The notes under the pieces were generated by a model, which saw only the letters and a program-made list of their open reading frames with translations, was not told where the DNA came from and searched no databases. This document shows, one piece after another, positions 50,222-60,059 of a DNA stretch of 64,000 nt. Made by a program: the position numbers and the translations under genes. The DNA lies in contig NC_037600.1 in the NCBI RefSeq assembly GCF_003073045.1, positions 17,531,419-17,595,418 on the forward strand. Direction: 5' to 3'. Source of the DNA: Pomacea canaliculata (taxonomy: Eukaryota; Mollusca; Gastropoda; Architaenioglossa; Ampullariidae). Within the stretch, counting starts at the first letter, position 1, and every line of letters begins with the position of its first letter.

Positions 50222-53015
50222 TTACATGGTGTTCGGAAAATATTTTACTTTGTGGTCTCTCCAAATATTAATATTATTGTCAGGAACTACAAGGTGTGAC
50301 AGTTTAAAGTCAAACAGTGTAACAAGAATCACACCTAGAGCCGCCTGGTCGAATCTGTGACACACACTATAGCCTCGCTTGTCACTATGGCACGGTAAGA
50401 GTTTTCTCCAGTCATCCCCTGGATAAACACATCTCGGGGCAAATGCACAGGCGACCCAAGGATCCAGTACAACTTGGCTCATCAGCGGCTCGTTCTTGAC
50501 TACAACAAGGTTTGCTTCCACCTCATAGAAGGGGGCGAGGAGACAGGCTTCAGTGTGAAAATACTGCAGCATCACTGGCATCACGTGTCTCGGCATCATC
50601 AAGTCGTTGTGTTGAATGAAAAATCCGTCGGCCATGACACGCTGGATGATGAGGCTGACATCACCGGACTTAAAGCGGACCGAAGCATCCATCCACATCA
50701 GTAGCTTGCAGTGCGAGCTGTGCGCCTGTGTGAGGTATTTTAATGGGAGATAAACAAAACCAATATATGTATATGTGTGCATAGTAAACAAGTCACAATC
50801 CTGGTTAAGAGTGAACACTTTGATAAATAGCCGTTATTACATTATTAGGCAGACGCATTACCTACATAGGGAAAACCACCCTATTTTATTAAGACTGTGA
50901 TTGGAACGGCAAACTTTATAAGCATTAAAAAGACATTTCAGAAGACTGGCAGAGACAGATACTGACTTTCACAATCACGGGCTTCCACTGGTACGTTTTG
51001 AGATTCTTGAAGACTTCAGGTAGCGACTGGAATGGGAAACTCAGCACGTGACATCTGCAGTACTTAGTGAGCTGAAAAAATATGGAGATTGCATATTTAG
51101 ACTTTTAAACTTTTAGACTGACTGACTGACTGAGTTAAGAACGACATTTTTTTTTAAACTTTTCTTACCAGAGCCAGGCTTTTGTTGGCGAGTCCCAGGT
51201 CATAGTAGATAAAGTTATAAGTATAGTTTGTGTTGTTGGTGATCCAGGGAAAGACCTTTTCATGCAGGTCCCTGATGACACCCTGACTCTCATCAAAATG
51301 GTCCTCTGATGCCGCCGTGAGGAAGACGAGGTCGGAAGGCGCCACCCGGGCCCCCAAGGAGCGCAGCACCTCAAGATGGCGGGAGCTGACGTTGTACTGG
51401 GTGCTCACAAGACGATGTAGTCTCGCCCTGGGCGGCAGGAAGGTCGTGTTACAAGCAGGATCCACACAGGGTCCAGTATCTGAGCGACAAACACCAGAGC
51501 ATGTCACATGATGTCTATCAGATGTAGGAATATATATTATCTCAGTCTGCTTAAGACGTTACCTCCCTTACTTTAGTGACACATTTCGTTATCTGTGAAA
51601 TAAATATTAACAATTGTAGATTATGATCATTCATGTATAAAAATTAAATCTTCTACATTTGATTTTGACTGAAAAAATAAAGTTTCGTAATGATAAAGTT
51701 GTTTATAGAATTTCACAATTATCTGTATTGATATATTTATGCTTTCTTAAGTCACTAAATCGCAATCGTAGTATTGAAACAGCTTAAAACAATCTTTTAG
51801 GTAACCACAAGTCAAATAAAACAGTGAGAAGTTGGTGAAACTTTTTAATTCTTTAATTTTTCCTTAGCCTTTACAGATTAAAAGAACCACATTGTAAGGG
51901 TGTAAATAAAAAGTCAGAAAGACGTTTGACTGTAGACTGTACTAAGTCCATAGACATATATTAACGTGCGTTTATATTGATACATTTTAAGTTTTTATTC
52001 TGGAAATTAGGCGCAATCGATGAAAAGCTTACTCTTTGTCAAAATATTTTACCTTTATTTTCACAAGTTCTGCTGGCAAAGTGATCTTTGGTAACTTTGA
52101 AAGCTGAAAAGAGATATTATTACCAATGTTTATCATGTTTTGTATATGTGTAGCCACGGACAAAGACTTGTGTATATCTTGTTAATGTAAGTCTTTGTGT
52201 TGGCGAAAACATGTTAATACCTTATTGAAGCGTGTTTGAGAGCATGAAACTCCAGGTCATGATAACCTTGTGTGAAGAGGTAAGAGAATTAAATAAGGGG
52301 ATAAATAAGAAGTACTAGAAGACAACTAATTAAGTACATCTTAAACAACAGTATGTGTACATACAGTACGTACACCTAAAACTAATATACTTGTACATTA
52401 TGTACATAATTTTTACGTGTTCACGAATCAAAGATTTAAAAAGGCAGGTTGTTATTGATGATAATAACGATGATGACGATGTTCATGAGAATAATGTTGC
52501 TAATGTGATATATGATGATGATGTAAAAGAGTTTTTATCAACACTTACCTTCCCTTCTTTGAAGATATTGATTGATTATTTCATCGTATTTAGCACTGCC
52601 ATCGTTTTCTGTAACATGCAAAATATAGTAACCAGATCCAGATTTTAAAAAACTTCATCCAGACGATTTTACGGATCAATTGACCATTAAGCATAATTTG
52701 TTTTTGTTGTTCGAAGACTCTTAATAACTAAAATGCTGCTAATTTTCATGGCTTACATTTGTTCTCAGCCATGTGACTGCAATAATTAGACGAACATGGC
52801 TTAAAAGTAATTTATTTGAGGCAGAAATCTGTCGATGGACAAATTTATATGCGAAATTTGTAAGCTCGAAAGGTAAACGAACTTGCCAAGAACTCACCTG
52901 TACTTAGAGAAGACCACAAAGACACGTGACTACCTGTCACGTTAGTGTAGGCCACAAGGACTACACACGCAGAGATAAAATTTATTAGCAAAAACAACTT
53001 AATTTTTCTCCCCAT
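50222..53015 (-). CDS. Type II membrane protein, glycosyltransferase-like family of unknown function (minus-strand copy)
   Basis: Six predicted exons: 53015-52934, 52608-52549, 52103-52053, 51479-51169, 51071-50967 and 50725-50222 (1113 nt, 370 aa). It is convergent to the plus-strand paralogue, with about 1 kb between the stop codons. The signal anchor is LFLLINFISACVVLVAY. Shared blocks are GPCVDPAC, PSDLVFLTAASEDHF, FPWITNNTNYTY, YYDLGL, FPFQSLPEVF, YQWKPVIVK, a WMDASVR block where the paralogue has YADSCVR, and CHRFDQAALGVILVTLF. Four exons (60, 51, 311 and 105 nt) match those of the paralogue exactly. The plus copy has one extra 72-nt exon after the anchor that I could not find here. A lumenal enzyme is inferred; no activity is proven. 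Confidence 0.8.
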
Positions 53016-53419
53016 CCCAGTTGTCTGAAACAAAGAAATGTGCTTTGTGAACCAGAAATTAGCAACATATACACAGGAGATATTGTAACTGTGTAAAATC
53101 ACAAAGGTGTATTAGTTACTTTTAAATAATTATTAGGGTTGTTTACAATATTGTTTTAGATTTTAATCGATTTTTAGCACTTATGGTCGGCATTATTTCT
53201 CCTATTCCTCTTCATTTTGTCCTCAAAATTATCATTAGAAACTTTTTTCAGATTATTGTTCAAGCGTTCAAGATAGAAGTCCTTGTTTTGCTGATGTTAT
53301 AGATAATTTTTTACAGCACCGAAACTACTCTCATTAAAGTAACCACAGACATATGATCTGCCCTCGACACTGGCGATATGTTTTCCTTAGCTATCTTAAT
53401 GACCACTGTCTGTTCCTTC

Positions 53420-53580
53420 AACGACTTCACACCCTCTGGACCCGCACTAGCGTGGTTCAACTCCTATCTTAGTGATAGAACCCAGACTGTGTTTGTCGAA
53501 AGTGTAACATCGCAGCCTGCTCCACTTTCTTCTAGGGTCTTCCAAAGCTCAGTACTTGGCCCCACTGACCAATGCTTCCC
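53420..53580 (+). mobile_element. Fragment of a non-LTR retrotransposon reverse transcriptase
   Basis: A short frame reads SGPALAWFNSYLSDRTQTVF and then SVTSQPAPLSSRVFQSSVLG. This matches the part of LINE-type reverse transcriptases around the PQGSVLGP motif, here decayed. The fragment is about 50 residues, with no flanking RT domains and no target duplication identified. Confidence 0.75.
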
Positions 53581-53639
53581 TTCACACTAACACCAGAGTA
53601 ACGCTGACACCTGCCTGACCTGTGGCCGTCTTCCCTCAG

Positions 53640-53787
53640 GTGAGGATCTTCACGCCCAAGATGCCCGTCAGTCAGGGCGGGGTGGACTATGACCTGCAGG
53701 TCAGCGCCGACAAGCCCATCAACCTGGAGTTCACCACCAGGGGCCGTAGTCACATCGGGCCGCTAAGCCACTTAGAGGCCATCAAAG
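53640..53787 (+). CDS. Orphan exon-like coding segment, unidentified
   Basis: A pyrimidine-rich acceptor (GTCTTCCCTCAG) is followed by 49 codons (starting VRIFTPKMPVSQGG, then DLQVSADKPINLEF) and a donor-like AAAG/GTCC, phase 0 in and phase 1 out. Codon use is GC-rich compared with the surroundings. I do not recognise the domain, and no neighbouring exon could be found before 53,640 or between 53,790 and 55,350. It may be a single exon of a gene with very long introns, or a relic copied from elsewhere. Confidence 0.4.
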
Positions 53788-53789
53788 GT

Positions 53790-54654
53790 CCGACCACCCT
53801 CTAAGTGAGGTAGAGGCTGAGACATGTCGCATCTTTGGACTGCGCTGGCGGCTGATTCGGCCTGTAAGTGTAGAGACGGCCGCTGGCGCCTGTAACTCGC
53901 GAAGGGCTCGCTAAACATGGCCGCCGTGGTGTTTATGCTGTATGACACGGACCGAGATCTTCACAGAAACAGGATATTTCGGGATGGAAGTAATCCCATC
54001 GATTCATGGGCCTGGGAAAATTAGGTGGAAGGGGGAGGTGTGAAAGACCCCAATTAATGGGGCTGTCAGTGTCGACATTCTGAGGCGTGCCGCACAATGC
54101 TGGGATGGCCGGCCGGTCTTCGTTTTAAGCAATTGGTGTTGATAGGTTGTTTTGTTCGAAGAACAAAAGAAAGAGTGCTGTGGTGATTTGAATGTTGTTG
54201 TGTGACTGAATGTTTTTACTTGATGGGAGCGGGGAGAAGAAGATTCTCTTCCGTATTGTCAGTTAGTCCGGAGTGGACGTCGCTTTTTTTTTGTGTGTGT
54301 ATCAAGTCTTGAACCAACTTACAAGACTGCGATGTTCTACGCCACAAGAGGCGGCAAATTTGCAATTCGCTGCCATATTGCGCTCTTCTTTCTATTAGTT
54401 ATTTCATTTGTCAACGAACTCATTAAGCACACCTTTTCCAACCTTACCTAACAAAAACAAACAAAAAAAAAACACAAAACAACAACAACAACAACAAAAG
54501 CACAGTCAAGATATATAAAAAAGAGAAGATAACGAACACTACTTCATTCTTCTAACAAGATCCAGATTTCCTTGTTTGTCATGCAGTTTGCCTTTCTCGG
54601 CTTCTTATATGGCGGTATGTTGTCTGCTTCATGTTTTTCTTCCATTGTTCTCGA
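53790..54654. other. Spacer, no gene recognised
   Basis: GC-rich up to about 54,130 and then AT-rich with A-runs. No supportable exon. Confidence 0.4.
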
Positions 54655-54808
54655 TTCTCGGTAAACGTTGGTTCGCGCATGCGCACACGTGGAGTTCCCT
54701 AGGTATTCCCTCAAGGTCAGGGTGTCGACGTTCCGATTGGTGACATTTCTCGGTAAACGTTGGTTCGCGCATGCGCACACGTGGAGTTCCCTAGGTATTC
54801 CCTCGAGA
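54655..54808. repeat. Direct repeat of about 59 bp, two copies
   Basis: A segment beginning TTCTCGGTAAACGTTGG and ending CCTAGGTATTCCCTC occurs at 54,655-54,713 and again at 54,747-54,806. The first copy is followed by TCAGGGTGTCGACG. The second runs directly into the MITE that starts at 54,809. Confidence 0.9.
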
Positions 54809-55101
54809 CAGGCCTGACGAAGGGGGGGACAGGGGTCTGGTGTACCCGGGCCCGCGGCTGTGAAGGGGGCCCGCCTTGGTCAGTGGATTTTTTTTTTCTT
54901 CTTCTCCTTTTCTTTTTCTTTTAAAGAAAGGTCTAAGGACAGAACACCCAAGCATTACACATGCAGAAGTTGAGTTTGAGTGTAGATATTGAGATTCGAA
55001 TTGTAAACATACATTATATACTGGGAAAATAATTTACGATTACAAGTACAAGGGGCCCGGAGAGGTCTGTCCCGGGGCCCGGGTGGCTCTCGGCGGCCCT
55101 G
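54809..55101. mobile_element. hAT-like MITE, left part carrying target duplication
   Basis: Begins CAGGCCTGACGA after the 8-bp CCTCGAGA and ends CGGCGGCCCTG. The ends are imperfect inverted repeats rich in GGCCCG. No matching 8-bp repeat follows at 55,102. The missing CCTCGAGA lies instead at 63,006-63,013, after a second copy of the right 122 bp of this element (62,880-63,005). Confidence 0.7.
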
Positions 55102-55358
55102 CTTACAGTCTAAAATAACAGGCTGACAGTTGGCTCTCCATGGAATACTGTACTTCTTGGAAGTAAAATCTAGTGTAACATCGTATTCAGTGTCATTTAC
55201 ATGAGCAGTCTCTTTTCTTCCATGCAGCTACTGTAGAATAGTGCACAAAGGAACTAACACCCATCAAGGTAGATAATATAGGGATAATCTATCATCCCAG
55301 GAATATTACTGTTTACAGGAAGATGAAATAAAGTACAGTATTATTGCAGGGTCAGAAA

Positions 55359-58300
55359 ATGAACACGAAGCTGAAGTGTCCTGCTCCATTGGGATTTCTG
55401 GTCTGTTTTCTTATTGTCCACGTGGTGCAAGGTGTGACCTCAGGCAATGTGACTGGTACTGAGTGCACTGTACAGGAGTCGTAAGTATCCAGATGTGTTT
55501 TATTGTCAGCATTTCAAACGCACGTGGCCTAATGAAAGCTCTTGTCAAATTTCGTGATAAATTTGATATTTAAAAAAAAAATCAGATTTCTTGCCTCCTT
55601 TCATTCTACTCGCTTCTGAAATATTTTTCTTGATATTTTAATACACAGTTTATGTCAAGGTTTACACATACATATCTCACGGCCGTTGCCCTAGCCTAAA
55701 GGTTTAGTCGAGTGCATGATAGTCAAACTGTAATATAATAAAGCAAATGGTATTTTGTGAAATGTGCTTTCGTGGGAAATAACATTTTTTTAGATTATAT
55801 GTCCCAGTCTGTTGTTTCTGTGTAACGGCTTCTTTAAACTCCCACCGAATACCTGGCGCACACAGGCACGTGAGTTGTGTCTAAGTATTTCTGTGTAACT
55901 GTTTTTCTAAACTCTCACAGGTACCTGATGTACAAAACTGTTGTGACTCAGCACGCGCACGAAGTCTGCACTAACACGTGGTGTTGGCATTTTCCTCCGC
56001 GATGTAGGAGATGCAGGTGAGCAAAAGAACAACACGTGTGAGTATGATGACGTGTGGCCTGGGTGACGTGTGGGACCTGTAACATAACGCGTGCGACTTG
56101 TGACGTGTGGGTCCTGTAACATAACGCATGGGACATGTGACGTGTGGGACCTGTAACATAACGCGTTCCTGTGTAAGAATTATGGTGTGTGGCATGTAAC
56201 AGACTTGCGATGTATGAAATGTATGAGACAAGTACTGTGTAAGGTTCAGCCTCATCTTAATTAAACACGTCATCTTCAACATACACCTGTCTGTCATCAA
56301 TAGAGCAATGGTGTCAGTTTTGAAATGAATCGAGAAGTCTGCTATCCCAGTCTTGCATTTTTCCATCTCTGTTTAGTCCAGTCAAATGGGTTTGGTTTCG
56401 CTGATCATTGGAAAATAAATCTTCTAAGCCACCATGTTCACTATCTTGATGTGCACTTTCTTTCAGCACTGAAGCAAATAAAGCAATACAAGTGTAGAAA
56501 AAAAATTGAAAAAAAAGTAACATATTTTATCCTCTCTCTAATTTCTCATGTCATGCAAGTCTTGTTTTGACCAAAAAATCAATAGAAATAAAATGGATAA
56601 TAATTTCCCCAGGGAATTCAAATGGAATCGTTGTTAACGAGCATCGCTTGCTGTAGGCCTAGTGTCTTTTTCTCAAACGATGGGCAAAAATCGGAAAAAG
56701 ACTCACAACGGTCTCTCGGCAGCGCTGTACACCGGCAACGGCTGAAGGGATTCGGAGGGTCTGGTGCCTAGGGAGGGCCTGAACGGCTCGCGCCAGGTTA
56801 GAAATTTGGAGGGGGCGTGGCACAAGGCAGGGATGGTTAGGGTTGGCGCTATATACATGGGGAGCAGGCGTCCCGAAAGGTTTATGTGCTTGGCTGATAA
56901 GTCAATGGTGCGAGGCTACCATCTGAGGGATTATGACTGAACGCCTCTAAGTCAGAATCCCGCCCGAATATGTAACGATACTTTCAGTGCCGCTGCGATA
57001 CACGCCGCGGTGTCACAGCCGCGGCGGTGGTGAAGCCACAGGAAGGGGTCATCAGCCGCTCGGGGACCAGGACGATTTTCACCCCATGCGACGTGGAGAT
57101 GCCAAATCATTCGTAGACGACCTAGTTCTCGGTCGGGGTGTCGTACTTAGTAGAGCAGCCACCTCACTGCGATCTATTGACACTCAGCCTTGGACCAGGA
57201 GATTTGTCCGCATTCGCAGACGGACGCATCTCCGACGATGGGCTCGAGTCCCCCTCCTCAGTACAAAGGGGGAAAGGTGGTGATGCAGCTACCGGGTGCA
57301 CCGGTAAAGCAGCACACCACTTTTCTCTCTTTTACTACTTCGCTTTTTTCTTTTTTTTTTCTTCAAAAAAACCCAGGGGGAGGACCTGGTGCAAAACTTT
57401 TGAAAATATTCCAGTTCGATGGGAGGGTCTGGTGCAGATAGGAGGGTCTGGTCAAAGACTTTGAAAAAACTTTACTCGTCATTAACTTCGCTTTGGTATT
57501 AGAAATTTAGGGGTACCTCGATTCCTTCAAGTATACTAAAATGGAGGCCTGGTGCTATGGGAGGGTCTGGTGCATACAGGAGGGTCTGGTGCAGAGGAGG
57601 TCTGGTGCGAAGAGGAGGGTCTGGTGCGTGAGGGCCTGGTTTAAAAAAAAAAGGAATGTAATAGGGGAAAAATTGAACAAATGTTGTCCATAGCAGCAAC
57701 GCTTTCTCCTTTCGCCGGTTTGTTCGCATTCCGAACAACGTTGTGTCTCTGTACACCGACAAAAACGATCACAACAATACCCAGCCGATAACCTGTACCA
57801 AATGAGAATTCACCATCATCTTGGAAGTTTCAGTTCAATAGGGGTCTGGTGCCGGTAGAGTTAGGGTCAGGTGCCCGGAGGGCCTGGTGCCTAGGAGGGT
57901 CAGGTGCCCGGAGGGTCTGGTGCCTAGGGAGGTCAGGTGCCCGGAGCGCCTGGTGCCTAGCGAGGGTCAGGTGCCGGAGGTGTCTGGTGCCTAGGAGGGT
58001 CAGGTGCCCGGAGGGCTGGTGCCTAGGGAGGGTCAGGTGCCCGGAGGCCTGGTGCAATGGGAGGCGTGGCACAAGGCAGGTATGGTTAAGGTCGGCGCTA
58101 TATACATGGAAGCAGGCGTCCTGAAAGGTCGCGAAAGGGACCGTGGCTATAAAGGTTTCTATATATGAAATGCTCACCCAGTTTTGTATTTTTCATCTGC
58201 AAATGAGCGCTCGCTCGGCGTGCGAAGCCCTCGGTCGAAAGCGATCGTTGTCTGCGTCCCGTCATCTGGCGAGCCGGTTTCGAAGCGGACCGAAGAAGGT

Positions 58301-60028
58301 CTGGTACGGGTTGCTGGCGGTGATTCGCGGCTTTCGCTGCCGCGTTTCTCACGGCTCAGGCGCGCGCTGGTTGAGCAGAGAGGGTTCGTCGTGGATCCTT
58401 TCGGCCAGCCGCGTCGGCGCATCGAATAACGCTTGACTGTGTCTCGCGAGGGTCTGGTGCGGAGGCCTGGTGCCAAAACTTGTAAAATGTTCGTTCGAGG
58501 GAGGTCTGGTGAGGAGGGTCTGGTGCAAAACTTGGAAAATGTACGTTCGAGAGGAGGGTCAGGTGCGGAGGTCTGGTGCGGAGGGTCTGGTGCAAAGCGG
58601 ATGGTCTGGTGCAACACATTGAAAACACACTTCTAGTCATTAGTAACCTTGGTACTGGAAGCTTAGGGGAACCTCGTTTCCTTCAAGTTTACCGAACAGG
58701 AGGGTCTGGTGCGGAGGGTCTGGTGCGGAGGGTCTGGTGCGGAGGGCCTGGTGCAAGGGGAGGCGTGGCACAAGGCAGGGAAGGGCAAAATCGGCGCTAT
58801 ATATATGGGAGCAGGTGTGCCGAAAGGCGCGAGAAAGTGAACATGGCAATAGAGAAAGGTTACTATTAGCCATGTAGTGCTCACCCAGTTTTGTATTTTC
58901 ATCGGCAAATGAGTGCTCGCTCGGCGTGCGACGCCCTCGGTCGAAAGTGATCGTTGTCTGCGTCCCGTCCTGCTGCGAGCCGGTTTCGAAGCGGACCGAA
59001 AAGGTGTGGTACGGGTTTGGCTCGGTGGCGATTCGCGCGGCTTTCGCTGTCGCGATTTCCACGCTCAGGCGTGGCTGATTGAGCAGAGAGAGGGGTTCGT
59101 CGTGCTCCTTTCGGCCAGCCGCGTCGCGTATCGAATAACGCTTGACTGTGTCTCGAGTGAAAGAGCGCGCCCGTGTCGATCGGGTGAACGCTCCGCACGT
59201 TGAAAATTTGAACCGATGATTCGTTGCAAGAGCGAAAAGCACCCGCGAACGCAGGACCCCGCGCTCCAGCGGCGACTGCTTCGTGGGAGTCGGTTACGTG
59301 TACACCAACAGCATTCTGGTTGATCCTACCAGTAGTCATATGCTTGTTCTCAAAGATTAAGCCATGCCTCGTACGGTGAAACCGCGAATGGCTCATGAAA
59401 TCAGTCGAGGTTCCTTAGATGATCCATTTCTACTTGGATAACTGTGGCAATTCTAGAGCTATACATGCAAACCAACTCCGACCCGTCAAAGCCGGGAAAG
59501 AGCGCTTTTATTAGTTCAAAATCAGTCGGGTCTCGGCCCCGTCCCTTTTGGTGACTCTGGGTAACTTTGTGCGATCGCATGGCCTCGAGCCGCGAGGCAT
59601 CTTTCAAATGTCTGCCTTATCAACTGTCGATGGTACGTGATAGACCTACCATGTTGACAACGGTAACGGGGAATCAGGGTGTGATTCCGGAGAGGGAGCA
59701 TGAGAAACGGATACCACATCCAAGGAAGGCACCAGGCGCGCAACTTACCCACTCCCGGCTAGGGGAGGCAGTGACGAAAAATAGCAATACGGAACTCTTT
59801 TGAGGCTCCGCAATTGGAATGAGTACACTTTAAACCCTTTAACGAGGATCTATTGGAGGGCAAGTCTGGTGCCAGCAGCCGTGGTAATTTCAGCTCCAAT
59901 AGCGTATATTAAAGTCGTTGCGCTTGAAAAGCTCGTAGTTGCATCTGAGGCATGGTCGTGCGGTCCGTCTCGCGACGGTCACTGCGCGAAGCCTGAGCGT
60001 GCGCGGCTCTTCGCAGGGTCGTCTTCGC

Positions 60029-60059
<31 letters not shown>

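Larger units (their letters stand above)
57201..59311 (+). repeat. rDNA intergenic spacer with GGAGGGTCTGGTGC repeats
   Basis: Dozens of irregular copies of a 14-bp unit (GGAGGGTCTGGTGC and GGGAGGGCCTGGTGC) alternate with longer modules. One about 60-bp cassette (TAGGGGTACCTCG then TTCCTTCAAGT) recurs at about 57,505, 58,665 and 61,383. Between the 28S end and the 18S start this is the expected place of the rDNA spacer and external transcribed spacer. Reading frames here are repeat artefacts. Confidence 0.85.

Noticed and set aside
57138-59396. Many frames across the rDNA spacer and 18S start
   Set aside because: They lie in non-coding rDNA spacer repeats and follow their repeat period; similar frames occur on both strands.
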